DNA of 64,000 nt from Oscheius sp. JU75. Lineage: Eukaryota > Nematoda > Chromadorea > Rhabditida > Rhabditidae. Numbering within the stretch: position 1 is the stretch's first letter; the number at the start of each line of letters is the position of its first letter. The translations under genes were made by a program, and so were the position numbers. Positions 1-11,755 of this stretch are shown here, piece by piece. Below the pieces are notes generated by a model. The model did no database searches. It had not been told where the DNA came from and worked only from the letters and a program-made list of their open reading frames with translations. The stretch lies in the NCBI GenBank assembly GCA_037178855.1, contig JASJZC010000007.1, positions 10,788,001-10,852,000 on the forward strand, written 5' to 3'.

Positions 1-266
1 GGTTTTCTCTTCTGCTTTTCAAAACATTCTTTAGGCTGATCGAGCGCTGTCAAAAGGACATGAACAGCTTTCAGTATATCGTCTAAACCATGTTCCTCCA
101 CCTCAACTCTCTGTCTTTCATCCTGTGTCAGCTATGGTCTCCTGGTTCAATACGAGTTCATGGGTGCCTTCCATCACTTCCCGGAGTTTAGTTATTGACA
201 TTGGATAGCTTTCATGGTGCAAGTGTCCCACCCCCTGTTCGATGTTTTGTATTTACACTGCTTATA
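1..266. other. 3' flank of the receptor gene, no gene seen
   Basis: No convincing coding exon on either strand. It probably holds the 3' UTR of the minus-strand receptor gene that ends at 267. Confidence 0.4.
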
Positions 267-1783
267 TTAAACACCCGTTGCTCTATTGATCGCTGTGGTA
301 GCCGATCGCCTGATTCCGAACATGAGGAAAACTTGGTTTCTGATGGCACGGTTGATAGTCATGTAGATGAGGATCCTAATGGCCGAGGACAGCATGTAAA
401 GAATGGAAACTGTGTCTCCAAGAATCGTGTAGAATTCTGAGGCGACAAAGTGGTCCTCTTCACTGAAAATGGGTTATTTTGAAGAAAAAATTGTGACTTA
501 CGCTTTAAGCATAGGGCTGTTTGTCAATTCAAGGAGGGACAGAATCATATGCGGAACATTGCAGACCATGTAGGTAGACACGATAGCCACCTAAAACGGC
601 AACGTTTTCATATCTGTCACACCCGTACCATTGTAAAAACCGACTTTCGTACATCTGACGGAAGTCTGTTCAGGCTCAGTGAGTGCAGCAGCTTCAGTGA
701 ACGGTGTTTGAGCAGAACACCCTCAAATGATGATACATTGAGGGACATTTTATGGATCGGTACCCTCTTTCTATCCTTTTTTTCCAGCACGGGGATCTCG
801 TCTATGTCCACGGATCTCTGTTTGTTCTTGTCATATGCGTGTAGCTTGATGACAATGAGTGTGTTCAGAAGACTGAGCACCAGGAAAGGAAAGACTGTCT
901 GACTGAGAGACACCAAAATCTGATCGAATGTTGCAAAGATGTCTTCCTAAAAAGATTTTCGATTAGTTTCAAGCCACTTACCTTAGCCCATGGCTCAGCA
1001 TCAACTGCTAATGTTCTCAACGGCTCCGGGCAAAGATCAAACTGTTCCACTTTATAGGCCGACATTGCATGTCCTCTCATAACCACAGCATACACAACGA
1101 CACCACTTAAGGCCAAAATTCGTCCACGCGAACGAAAGAAAATGAAGCGTTGCCTGAAATAATTGTGTTTGCAGATATGGGACGGCAACATACTGAACTT
1201 TAGCTATCCATGTGTATCTTTCAGCAGTGGCAAGAATAAGCAGATGCGGGATAAGAAACTGTACCAGTTTGGCTATGGCGAATACTGCGACAATGTAGCG
1301 GTGGTAGATTTCAAAGAGTTCCTGAAAACTTATTTACTTAGAAGGAACAAGGAAACAGAGAGGCAGAGAAGCAGACTCACATAGCTCTCCCAGTAAAGCA
1401 TCTGCACATCGACCACGAACATTAGAAGGAAGAGTAAGCAGAGCATCGCATCCAGGAAGCTCAATACTGCCGGGTACAAATTAGGTGGACTGTTGTTGTT
1501 CCTTCTTTTCGTAGCGAAGATGTAGAGAAGAACAATGTTTGAGAGCAGACCTAAAACCTGTAAGACTACGTATTATCGTGTACCTACCAGCGGCCGCTAT
1601 GCATCCAAAAAAGCTGATATACAAGAACCTTGACAGTGTGACCTGTTCCGTATAGCCGCAGGTCTCATTGAGCCGTTCCGACAGGTTCATGCTTCCTGGA
1701 AAGTATATTTGAAACATCAACTGCAAAATGAGAAGCTGTAGGAGAACGAGAGGAGACAAGAGCAACAATGATCTATACGACAT
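267..1783 (-). CDS. class A G-protein-coupled receptor, FMRFamide-receptor-like
   Basis: Predicted seven-transmembrane receptor in the plasma membrane, probably for a neuropeptide. Exons join in frame across GT-AG introns of about 30-55 nt. It starts with a hydrophobic N-terminus carrying N-glycosylation sequons (NLS, NET). TM1 and TM2 follow, with a basic loop ATKRRNNN between them. TM3 ends in AERY at the DRY position. TM4 follows an FFRSRGR loop. TM5 contains VSLSQTVFPFLVLSLL and TM6 contains STYMVCNVPHMILSLLEL. TM7 ends in SSAIRILIYMTINRAIR, in place of a canonical NPxxY motif but resembling nematode FRPR/DMSR-type receptors. The long third loop is rich in Ser and Lys. The start was chosen because it gives a signal-like N-terminus. 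The receptor class is well supported; the ligand is inference. Confidence 0.8.
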
Positions 1784-3596
1784 TACCCCCTAAGTTTTTG
1801 GATGTCGCATATGGTCTAATGCCAGATGTGTTTTGTATGTACTCTTTCGCAGCTTGGGAAAGGGCGGGTTCGTATAAAAATGATGATGGAAAGCCAATGA
1901 ATACCGAGCTCCTCCCTCGCTCTCAAAGTTCACATTGTTTCGGATCAAGTGGCATGCTCTTAAAGGGAAGAGGGTAAGTGAGACTCTGCAAAGAAATCAG
2001 CTCGTTTAATCGGGGAGACGTTGCCATTTATGGAAATCTCTCGTCAACGTGAGGAACGTGAGAATGACCAAGACCAATTGGTTTGAGGCAAGGGGAGGAT
2101 CCATTGCGAAAAACAATCTCAAAATTTTTTCACATAATCATGTCGTATGCAGCAACCAGGTGGGAAAACCTTTTTTTGTGCAGAACATTTTTACTCAAAC
2201 TTCGAGCTCACAAAAAAATGAGCACGTACTTCGAAAAACAGCTAACAATGTTACAGGCCAGAATTTTATGGGGTAGAAGAGTTAAGCATCAAAGAAGACT
2301 TGGAAAGAGGGAAGTAGTAGAATCTGCGTCACATGCCTCTACGGTAATAAGCTTCAGTAGCGTAAAGCTTATTTATAGAACTTGAACAAAAAGGAAGTTT
2401 GTGTCTACTGTAGTGAGCATAAAAACGTGACAGACACTAAATAACAGCCCCCGGCTTTAAGCGTTTCAATTAACAGGCTGTGGGTGGTTAGAGTTTATGG
2501 TTCTCTTGAGAGCAAAGGACTGCGTCAGGGACACCCGAAGCTTCCATGAGATGAGTCAGGAAACGTGCGAAAACGTCGTCCGCGCAATGTAAAGCTGCTA
2601 AGTCATGCAAGTGTCTGATGCTTATGAAGATTTGATCAGGAAACGTGGGGAAAGCTAACTTTAGTTTTTGTTAAATATAGCCCGGAAATTTGTGGTAAGA
2701 TTTGCTGGGTATGATATGTTGATATCTATTTGTATCATGCTAAGAACAAATTTTTGATGGACTATGTATGACAAAGGATAGACAAAAGGGGTAGGCACAG
2801 TCGGTTGTGGCTATCCTTTGTGCAGGCGCAGTCGTTTTTGGCCGCAAGTAATCATCGCAAACGGTCGTGGGGAATCGGTAAACAGTATAACGACCAGTAT
2901 CAAGTTGATTGTGTTAGAGGAACAGTTTTGATTTTTTGCGAGCAGAGACATCTCTAAGGGTCATTGTGACAATTCTGATCGGAAGGCAGCATAAACCCGA
3001 TTCTACTGTATGTTCATAGGCTACCCAAATCATTGAAAAATGCTCCTCTTCAAAAAACTTTAAACAGATTGTTCACCACAAAACTGAACTAGTAGTGGAC
3101 ACTTGAAAATAATCGCAACTGCGGAGGAAATACGCTAGACCGTTTTGAAAGTTATGAGTCTCTGAATGCGCTCAGACTAAACAAAGTTTACTGAAAATGG
3201 CTGCGGAAGTCTCTTGGTGCTTTAAGTGTTGTAACATAAACAACAAATAGTTTGCGTGATCGTCTCCTCAATAACAGACTGAGGGCCTCTACTAATTGAA
3301 AGTCAAACACCGTGAAAGGGGGGAAAATAGGGAGCGAAGTATAAAAGGATGAACTTATCAACGGTGATGGATCATGGGAAGTCTCTCGTTTTTTTTTTTT
3401 ACAATCCATGCGGCATAATAAGCTCAAAACATATGGACACCTTCTGGACAATATTACCCATCACGCTTGTACTTTGAGGTTTTTTGCGCCCCGGCTACAA
3501 GAAAGGGATTCTTGAACATTTAGAGGTCGATTGACTCAAAACAGGCTGCGCAACCTAGTTTCTTGCCTCAAACACAAAGTGATTCACTCACTGCGT
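1784..3596. promoter_or_regulatory. intergenic region with a possible promoter
   Basis: No supported coding exon. A plus-strand TATAAAAGG sits at about 3340, some 255 bp before the start codon of the next plus-strand gene, so a 5' UTR intron or trans-splice site would be needed between them. Near 2545 and 2635 there is a short repeated motif, TCAGGAAACGTG. Nothing else stands out. Confidence 0.35.
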
Positions 3597-4816
3597 ATGA
3601 TTGCTCCATTTTTCTTAAGTGTGTTCTATGTCGTACGAGCTCAGTACTTTGCTCAGCCTGTTTTCTACTACCAACAACCAATGGCTCCACAGCTGCAGAC
3701 CCCAGTGACTTACTACCAGCCAGGTAAAAAGGCTGTTTTAAGAAAATGATCTTTGGAGTAGTGATTTTTTATTTGGATTTACAGATTTGGCACGGGGGAT
3801 CATTTTGTATTACTCTAAGATATAGTAAGGTCGGAAAAACTGACACAGCGTCAAGTCTCGGGTATATTTTCTATGGAACTGGATGTCCTCGATTTCTGAC
3901 TAACTTTCCGGGGGGAAAAAAACACTTTCGAGTTTTGTAATGTTCTGCAAAGTTGTAGAGTTAGACACTAAAACTTCACAAAACAGCGCAATTCTGGAAA
4001 ATTCATGATAAGGAGAGAAGAAAAGTTTTGAAAAAACTGAATATGGATTGGTGAGGGTGGCAAACACATTACAAAAGTATGATAGGCTCATTCACATTTG
4101 GTTGAACACAAATTTTAAGAAGGACAAAAGTGTTAAACTTAGGAAAGAGCTCTGTTATAAACTTCAGTTCCATCCGGATACCAACTACCAGCTTCCGGAT
4201 ACCAGCAGTACCCACAATACACAGGTTTACCTCTGCAGTACGGATATCAGCAGCAGGCACCGTTCATGAACTCGAATTATCCAATCAGCTATCCTATCAA
4301 CGTACAAACGAGTTAGTCGAGTTTTTAAAATAGAATTATCAAGTTCTAGCAAGTAATCTGGCCAATTATCTACTGTTAAGGGAGCTGGAAAACTCCCGTG
4401 GAGGTAACGAGTTCAGAGATCGCGAGGGAGCATATGAGGAACCGAATCGTCTCCTAAGCACACCCATATTGCCCAACGAGCACTCGAAATATTTGAGTCT
4501 CATCAGCGATAAGGACAACTTCCAGGTTGCAAAAAACAGAAATGAAAGAAGTCCTAAATGCATTTAAGACGAATGGCTGCTCCTGGGATCTGATTCAGAC
4601 AAAGTGTGTTGATGGAATTGGCTTGTGTAAGGGCGGATGCAAGGATTTTGCCGTCTCAAACACTGCGACTCTTCATGATTGTCGGTAAGGAGCCGCTTTC
4701 TTCTAATTTGGAAGCCCCAGGGTATTCCTATGGACAAACTTTGGGCAACACAGAATCTTGACCTTTTCAGCTGTGTCCCCTACGGCTATGCTGCCCTGTT
4801 GAAATTGGCCGGCTAA
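3597..4816 (+). CDS. secreted Tyr/Gln/Pro-rich protein with C-terminal Cys-rich module
   Basis: Five exons (3597-3723, 4168-4301, 4334-4525, 4569-4684, 4771-4816) join with one open frame. The first 16 or so residues (MIAPFFLSVFYVVRA) are a signal peptide. Next comes a low-complexity stretch of QP, YYQ and GYQ units, then a charged linker, then a compact module with six cysteines: C-SWDLIQTK-C, GL-C-KGG-C-KDF and HD-C-R-C-VPYGY, ending ALLKLAG. I recall similar Cys-rich C-terminal modules in nematode secreted proteins, but I cannot name the family. The extracellular location is well supported; the role (matrix, cuticle or seminal protein) is unknown. The 32-nt intron at 4302-4333 is unusually short. 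If it were not spliced, translation would stop at 4314. Confidence 0.65.
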
Positions 4817-4885
4817 GGAAGAGCTGTTTATTGCACGAAACTCGTCATCGACGTTATTATACCCAAGTTAATAAATATCCGAGAA

Positions 4886-5518
4886 TTAGTTGGATTGTCT
4901 GAAGGCGAAGCATGTCGTCCCGTCAACAGCTGTCTCACAGTAGACCTCGGTGTTGACAATGTAGGAGAAAGTTCCCTTGGAGCAGATGACATCAACGCGA
5001 CCTCCGATTTCGTTGGCGGCAGCGGCCTGGATCTGCCGCTTGGCCATGGCGGTGTTTTCGTGAATGTTCTGAAAATCGTAATGTAATCATTTTTTGGTCA
5101 CACTACCTTAATGATGATGTTTTTCAAGGCTTCAGAGTTACATTTGGGATCGAAAGCTTGCTCAGTGTCTCTCTTTCCTAGAAGTGCTAAAGTTAACATC
5201 CAATTTGGGTCAAACCTCTGGCAGTAGCATAGCCTCCAACTGGGGCGGGAGGAGCGTAAGAGGGTCCGGGAAGAGGAGCGTAAGATGGTGCAGCTAGAGG
5301 AGCAGAGTATCCGCCTCCACAAGGAGATGGAGGACAGACTGGAGCTGGAGGTGGTGCACAGACGGGAGGAGGCGGTGGAGGAGCACAGGACTGCTGACAG
5401 CCACAGCCGCCGCCAGATCCGAAAAGGAAGGCCTTAAGAGGAAAATAGTTAAAGTCCAACAGTACCGAACCTGGCTTCCACTAACAACTAAAAGGATTGC
5501 GGCAAGGGCGCGTGGCAT
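4886..5518 (-). CDS. ground-like (GRL) domain secreted protein
   Basis: Four exons separated by three introns of exactly 38 nt. A signal peptide (MPRALAAILLVVSGS) is followed by a Gly/Cys segment, then a Pro-rich spacer with PPPPPPVCAPPPAPVC and SYAPLPGPSYAPP units. The C-terminal domain has the ground-like pattern: CNSEALKNIIIK, then KRQIQAAAANEIGGRVDVIC, SKGTFSYIV, YCE and a final TCFAF. Ground-like proteins are nematode-specific, Hedgehog-related secreted proteins expressed largely in epidermis and other cuticle-secreting cells. This is the strongest single marker that the window is nematode DNA. It is convergent with the upstream plus-strand gene, about 70 bp apart. Family assignment is firm; the exact grl orthologue is not determinable. 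Confidence 0.88.
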
Positions 5519-5547
5519 GCTGTTCTCGGGACGAAATCCCGGCTAGC

Positions 5548-5553
5548 TTATAA
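5548..5553 (-). promoter_or_regulatory. TATA-like box of the ground-like gene
   Basis: Minus-strand TATAAG lies about 30 nt before the ATG of the ground-like gene, inside the motif TTTATAAGC. The spacing implies a very short 5' leader if it is used. Confidence 0.4.
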
Positions 5554-5559
5554 AGAGAA

Positions 5560-6369
5560 ACTTATCATGGGCGCGTCGACCGGCTGCCGGGTCAAAAAAC
5601 CCGTCCAAGCTAGCCATCAGCCGGGCCGAGGTGCATCGCAGGTGATCATTATGCTTCCGTAACTAGCCGTCCCGTGGAGCGGTAAAAACGGCCGCTAACT
5701 ACGAGACCGCCGTCTTCGTCTCCAGCCGCAGACCTGAAGAAAAAGGTGTCCGTTAGCGAAGAACTCGTCGTACAGCCGGTCCATTGTGCAACTGTGTAGC
5801 TGATGTGATGATAAGCTTTTGGAACGGGATGTGAAGTTAAGGACTTGTTCTGTACAGCCCTCCCAATTGAGGATGCACACTTATTCTCTTCTATCATGCG
5901 CAGGCGATGGGCCACTGGAAAAATTTCCGCTGTACTGTGAAGATCTTAATATAGCCACCACCAGTATGTTGGCGTGTTTTCGACTAAAAACTAGAGCTTG
6001 TCAATACTTACGAAAGAGTGAAATTTGTATGATAAAACAAAATTTTGACCATTTCTAAGTGTGGTGTGACTTCCCTGATGCTTGATCTGTTCTACAAGTT
6101 TGTAGAACATCGAAACGCTCAAAAGTGTATTGGTCTACTTGAAAAGTTGGTCTGAAGTTCATTTTCACTGCGTAAAATACTCGTGGATTTTTTGCCAGTC
6201 GGAACCATATTCTCCAGGTAGAAAATTACCGGGATTCCCTAAGCACCAGGTCGAGATTAAGTATTAGTAGCCAAAGGTTGTTTTAGTTTCAAGAGAATCA
6301 CGCTATATCTACCGTGTACTACAAACAACACAAATACCGTTGTCTTGGATGGGCAATAATTTTGAACAA
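5560..6369. other. intergenic region with a palindrome
   Basis: No supported gene. At 6088-6109 there is a perfect inverted repeat with 10-nt arms (TGTTCTACAA) and a 2-nt spacer. It is related to the dispersed inverted-repeat family described in the findings. Short ORFs here have no domain or splice support. Confidence 0.4.
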
Positions 6370-6587
6370 TATTGCAAGTAGGCAAACCATGTCCGGTTAA
6401 TTCAAACTCGGTTTTGTTGATGAAGGTGGGAGTTCATATTCAGTTAAAAAGTTGTTTTGCTCAAGATCACGCTATGTCTACTGTAAACTATAAAGATATC
6501 GTTGCTATGGGAGGTAATCTTGCCTTTAGTTTGTTGGTGCTCAAAGCCGATCCCTTCAACAAAGTTTGTGAAACAGCTTTGCCTTAG
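6370..6587 (+). pseudogene. partial copy of the 3' end of the next gene
   Basis: An open stretch ends with VLKADPFNKV. It shares an exact 20-nt block (6538-6557), in the same reading frame, with the last exon of the next gene (6875-6894, MLKADPF). The rest does not align, and no signal or membrane segment is seen. It reads as a decayed tandem duplicate or an unrecognised paralogous exon. Confidence 0.3.
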
Positions 6588-6640
6588 TCAGTAGCATCAA
6601 ATTTTTGGAAACTTTGGTCTTTTGAAGAACTTTCAGAGGC

Positions 6641-6906
6641 ATGAGTCCTCAGTCGACTTTCTTTCCAAATCCGTTTTGGACGGTGCCCTTGCTCTACGTA
6701 ATCTCCATAGGCTTCATCTTCCTCTGCTTCCTCCGTCACTTCTACTGTGCCCGTCATCGTATTATTCAATAAGGAGTTTTATCCCACTCATGTTAGAGCT
6801 TCTTTTCAGACCGGAGATACACGGTACCATTGTATTCATTAATCAGGAGCACAGTCGGGTGTATCATGAAGCTATGCTCAAAGCCGATCCCTTCGGAGAC
6901 GTCTAA
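6641..6906 (+). CDS. small single-pass membrane protein, unknown function
   Basis: Two exons joined by a 38-nt intron (about 6757-6794) give a protein of about 75 residues. Residues 12-34 form a transmembrane segment (FWTVPLLYVISIGFIFLCFL) followed by RHFYCARH. The tail contains HGTIVFINQEHSRVYHEAM and ends LKADPFGDV. The start follows an AG preceded by TTTC, consistent with trans-splicing. The joined frame was preferred because it recovers the LKADPF tail shared with the partial copy upstream. No family recognised. It lies about 200 bp before CFAP36 on the same strand. Confidence 0.5.
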
Positions 6907-7111
6907 CACATGTTTTCGCCTTCTCTCTGTCAATAAAGTTGTTTATCCCAACGTTTTGCTTCCTCCCATGGAAACCCTCAATTTAAAGACTAATACCTTC
7001 ATCGCGATAACAAAGAAATCCTGAGTCTGGCTGCCTGCGCGCGCTGGGAAGCCTTGCGTCTCCCTGACAACGAGTCACTACTTCATTGTGGCTGTTGGTC
7101 TCTCTTCAAGA

Positions 7112-9193
7112 ATGTTACGCCGTCGTTCTAGCAGTCGCAAGGAGCTTACTCCAAAGCAGATACTCAGTAAATTCTTCGAGTTCCTCAACTCGTCCATTTG
7201 GGCCATCCCCGTGGCCACCTTCATTGAGCAAAAGTCTACAAGTGAGCTTAACTGTTTACTATTATACACGGCCTCCGTTTTTTTTAGTTTTTGACAGAAC
7301 ATATGGGGAGCAAGCCCACACTGAATATTTTACTTGTTACAAAGAGTTCAGTGGTCTTGTGACCACCTTGATTGAATGTTTCTGTGGCGATGTCGGTATC
7401 GAGCTGCCGAAGTTCAGAGAAGCCATACGTACACTTTCGCAACAGCGTTTAAGTCGGCAGCAGAGGGTTGTTTACCATACACGTCTAATGAATGGATCAC
7501 GCTTAGGCCAATCTTGAACCTGTAGCTGCCTCGACGGACTTTGATATTTTCATACCCATGATGATGCGGAAGAATCTCGAACTCCAATTACAGGCCTTGC
7601 AAATGATTGAAGTATGTAATGTGTGCATCGAGACACAAGCTATTTCAGTACTTGTGTGGTGTTATACCGCAGGTCCTCTTGCTTCAAGATGGAGAAACGC
7701 TGAAAGATCGGAATAGTCTGTCAGCTGAAGACACCGAACGATATGTCCTGATTTCTGTCATGCGGTAGGCTGAGTGACCAAAACTTAGCGTTTTTTTAGA
7801 CAAAGTAAGGAGGAATTCGATGACGAGACGGAGAAATTCAAAAAGGAGCTGAAGCTGATGGCACAGTCTGGTGAAGAGGAGCGCGTTCGGATCGAACAGC
7901 AGGTCACAAAAGAATCAGCCCTGATTGATCAGGCCTTTGGAGACAAACCATTGGTAAAAGATAAAATTTTTAGTCTGTCATTTTTTTTATAGAATATTTT
8001 GCCGCTTGAGAACAATGCGGGCTCTTCAAAAGATGAAATGAAGCAAGAAACCTCAAAGGAGGTAGTGGTAGCCACTCCAGAAACGATGCAGGAATCTTCG
8101 GTGGTGCTTCCTGAAAAGTTTGTGAAAAGTTATCTTGAGAATCACATTTTATTTAAGAGAAAAAGTAGAGCCGAGACTGCCACCTCCAGCAAAGCGGATT
8201 GATTCAGCTCAGAGGAGCAGAGCTGCCACGGCCAGTAGAGGAACACCGATAGATAGAGGGTAATCGAAAGTGTAATTCTTAGCAGATATTGAACCCAGAA
8301 AGCGCCGGACTCAGTTCAAATCAAATTCAGTTCTCAGGAAACGGAAATTAGCTGTTTCGGTCTCAAAATACATCACATAACTCTGCGATGTTCTGCAATT
8401 TTTTAAAGGAGGTAAAATGCTACAACTTTGCAGAACATCGCATAGCTAAAATATGTAATCTTGATATTGAAGAGACTGAGCGCTGAATATTTCACCCGAC
8501 CCGACCCGTGCATGCCCAAAGCACACGTCTGACTTTTAGGGAACCCGATGCTCGCGCTCCATCCGGTCGGCGACGTAGCTCAGTAGGAAGAACAGCAGCT
8601 CAAGCAGCTACCATGGACAAGAATCGTGCTCCTCTTAACGATGTTCGAAGGGTAAGGACGCCATGAAACTTATATACCCTGAATTTTAGCCATCTCTCCC
8701 CACAGCAAAATCACCAACACCTGGTAGTCAGCCTAGATCTGGGAGTCCTGGAGCTGAACATGGTCCCAGAAGGAAAAATATCCATGATGTTAATGTAAGG
8801 TTGTTTCTAAATTCCTCGAATTTCGAATTCCTTTAAAGGCTTTACTGCGAGAGACAGAACGTCTGAGTACGGCCGATGTCGAAGCTAGAAGGATTTACTT
8901 AAAACAACAACGAGACAAACTTCTTGAGATGAAACAGCATGAACGCGAGAAGCAGTTACATGTAAATTTTTAACAATTTCGTGTATTCAATAACATTCTA
9001 GGAAGTATCTACTCGTGTGGCACAAGAGCGACCAAGAACTGCTAAGGCGGCAAGAGGTTGGTTTTTTGTTTATACTTTGAGCTTTTTAAAATGTATTCCA
9101 GGTGCTATGAGAGGAGCCAATCCTACTCTTATCGCTCGTCGAAACTTGATGGATAAACTGAAGACTGAAATCACAGAGATTCATGCGGATTAA
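7112..9193 (+). CDS. cfap36: cilia- and flagella-associated protein 36 (CFAP36, BART-like domain)
   Basis: About ten exons joined across short introns. The N-terminal half is the BART-like domain: ILSKFFEFLNSSIWAIPVA, TFIEQKSTIFD, then TYGEQAHTEYFTCYKEFSGL, GIELPKFREAI and a helical block ending MMMRKNLELQLQALQMIE. A charged helix and a low-complexity middle follow. The C-terminus has RIYLKQQRDKLLEMKQ and LIARRNLMDKLKTEI, matching the conserved CFAP36 tail. The family (also CCDC104) binds ARL3-type small GTPases and works in cilia, which in nematodes means sensory neurons. The ATG at 7112 is preceded by TCTTCAAG, a plausible trans-splice acceptor. The exon joins around 8125-8160 and 8261-8539 are less certain. 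The latter intron (about 280 nt) carries a perfect inverted repeat. Confidence 0.85.
8385..8441. repeat. inverted repeat within a CFAP36 intron
   Basis: Arms GCGATGTTCTGCAA (8385-8398) and its exact reverse complement (8428-8441) flank a 29-nt loop. An 18-nt part of the right side (8420-8437) is the exact reverse complement of sequence at 3941-3958. It looks like a small non-autonomous element in an intron. Confidence 0.65.
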
Positions 9194-9841
9194 GAAGTCT
9201 CGGAGCTTTTACTATTTTACGAATGTATTCAGAAAATATGTTCATTTTGTCATTTTTGGGAAATAAACAGTCCTAGTTGGATACAATATTTCAAGGTTGG
9301 ATACCGCACCTTTGAATCTAGGTTCTTGTAAATATGTCAACATATCGCCTTGGGAACTTTTCTAGTTTTCCTATCTTCCCAAAATAGTTTGTTGAAAATG
9401 CTTCCCACAAATGGAGATCGAGCCCAGGTCGAGCGATTCAGAAGCGCCTCATAGGGAAACCCCAGCTTGTAGATCTTGAAGATCCGGCAGCTCAAAAAAT
9501 GATGACATATTCTTACTCAGGTCAAACAGCTCTACAAATGGTACTTTACGATAAGGTTCGACCCCGGGCGGGATCGGATCCCTTGCGCCCCTGCCCTTAA
9601 TGTCAACAATCTGCTACGTACTTTCATGCAGACAGGCAGACACAGTGAGATGCGCGAATATTTTAAAAAAGATAAATAGATTTAGCTGAAGAGGAAAAGT
9701 TTATTCTGGAAACCACTAGCAGTCACATGTACTAACACTGAGAGGCCGTACTTGTTTTTACATTACTCGTACATCTTTTTGAGATTTTGTCTTTTCTTAA
9801 AACAATCACTTGGATGCTGACTGAGTTAGAGACATGACACA
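9194..9841. other. convergent intergenic region
   Basis: This holds the 3' flanks of CFAP36 and TFIIB. An AATAAA occurs near 9261, suitable for CFAP36 polyadenylation. A stretch at about 9400-9560 can be read in short open segments but has no start, splice or domain support. Confidence 0.4.
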
Positions 9842-11409
9842 TTAATTCTGAGGAAGCTGCTCAATCGGAGTCACAAAGGCGAAGTCAGCGGGAAAAAGTT
9901 CACCGGCACGGGGTAGAAGAAGTTTGTAGGTCTGACGAATCGTGACCTCAGCAGCTCCAGCAATTTCACCGATTTCTGTAGGTAGACTGATAAACTAGAA
10001 ATATGAAAACACCGACCTTTGGCCGAACATTTGTTAGCCGAAGCCTGTGAAGCCATATAGATTGCGGCAGCAGCGATCGAAATCGGGGAACGTCTGGAAA
10101 GGGCTAAAATAATGCGAAACGCTTCTATCTAACCCAGCCACAAGATCCATGTCCACAGCCTTCTTAGCAATCTGCGTGGCTGCTGCCTGAATCTTCGCGT
10201 GGAGACCAAGATTGGCACAGAAACGAGACATAAAGTCGGACGAAGTGATCTGGTCCAGGTTGGTCTCCAGCGACTTGATGATTAGCTTGAAACAGCGACC
10301 AATCTCCTTCTTGGAGACGCGAGAGACTGCGACGATTTCTGAAAAGAGAAAAATATGATAAAGTCGCCTGTAATCCGACCTTTGAATGTTCGCGGGACTC
10401 CCTCCTTCCTGCAAGCAATGTAGAGACAGGCAGCTGCTTGAGCCTCAGAGTTTTTGCCTTTCAGCGCCTTGCTGTCCAGGACATCTTTAAATGTTTTGGC
10501 TGCCAAGTCCTGAAAATTAACGGTAAAAGTGAACTAGTCGTCTGATAACAAGATTGTTAATGTAGTACTTTGATTTTCAGGTGCATTATGACCTTGAATG
10601 TTTTCACTATTCCACATACTGTTTGGGTACCATTTAGGTCCAATCTGTTTTTGGGTATCATTTAGGTTCAAACTTAAAAATCGAAAGTCTGGAAAAATGC
10701 CTGTCAGTAACAATAACGAATAGTCATACTTGAGATTCAATTTCAGCAGTTTTAGCTTTGTTTCACAGAAAGAATTGGCATATTTGAAGCCTGTTTTAAC
10801 TATTTTACATACTTTTTAGATACAAAACTTTCACAAAGTGGTACTAGGTGTTATAGAATAAAATTAAACAGTTCCAGCTCTGCTTCACTGTTCAAGTTGG
10901 TAAATTTATGTTGCTTTCGAACTAAAAAACGAAGAATAAAAAACTTACCTGGATACTCTTGGTAAGATGGATCCTTTCTGACATGTCGCGAATAACACCA
11001 ATTGCCTGGGTCATCTGTCGGTCTGTATTGTTCATGTTCTTCCTCTGAGCATTTTGAAGACTAAAATAGAAGATTTCCATCGAAAATTGTTAAGAAAAAG
11101 ACCTGTTATCGCTGTCGGAAGCTCCAAATCCGATTGCAATACTGGTGGAGAGGTCACTGCCGCTGAGAAGAGGATTTTCCGGGGCACCGACACGAGATGG
11201 ATCATTTCCACTGCGCTCATTCGAAAAAGACCGCCATTCTGTGCCAACGTCGACGAGTCTACAAAAAATGATAATCTGATTTTTAACTAAAAATTTAATC
11301 ACCTGTCTCCGACTACGAGTCCACATTCGGGACAAATGACGTCCCCTGCTCTGTGATCCTCCACAAGATGGACATTGGGATGGATGGGGCAGAAAACGTC
11401 AGTGGCCAT
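9842..11409 (-). CDS. ttb-1: transcription initiation factor IIB (TFIIB)
   Basis: General RNA polymerase II factor linking TBP-bound promoters to polymerase. The first exon encodes the zinc ribbon C-P-I-H ... C-P-E-C with the B-finger region (TEWRSFSNE). Then come the two cyclin-like repeats: first [30 protein letters not shown] and [16 protein letters not shown], then [27 protein letters not shown] and [15 protein letters not shown]. It ends with [11 protein letters not shown]. Introns are about 40-45 nt, apart from one of roughly 430 nt after the LTKSIQ exon. The start ATG directly follows GAGTTTTTAG, a likely trans-splice site. Length and motifs match full-length TFIIB. The symbol follows the usual nematode name and is by homology. 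Confidence 0.93.
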
Positions 11410-11755
11410 CTAAAAACTCCTTTTAGTTCGAATAGAAAATTCCTATTCCACCGTCCTTGCGGAAACAAATTTCGGAACTGAATGATGGCGAAACCCTAGC
11501 CACTGAGTGAGACCTATTCAGAAAAATCGATAGTATTTTCGCGGCAGGACGCGTCCTGAAACAACGAGCGACCGTTGTCGCGCTTTTAAACTTTGACAGC
11601 TCTTTTTAAAATAATGCCAAAATGCAGATGATTTATTCGAGAATACTGACAGTACACCGGAAACTGGGGGCTATTCTAGGGAGTGTAGCGGAGACCGTGA
11701 ACTGTTTAAAGGAAAGATGCAACAACGGTTCAATGCGTATAAAAACGACACAAAG

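Noticed and set aside
549-902. Plus-strand ORF of 117 codons
   Set aside because: Antisense to the receptor exons; no start context, domain or splice logic of its own.
9540-9600. Possible tRNA (GGTTCGACCCC motif)
   Set aside because: No matching T-stem, D-arm or acceptor stem.
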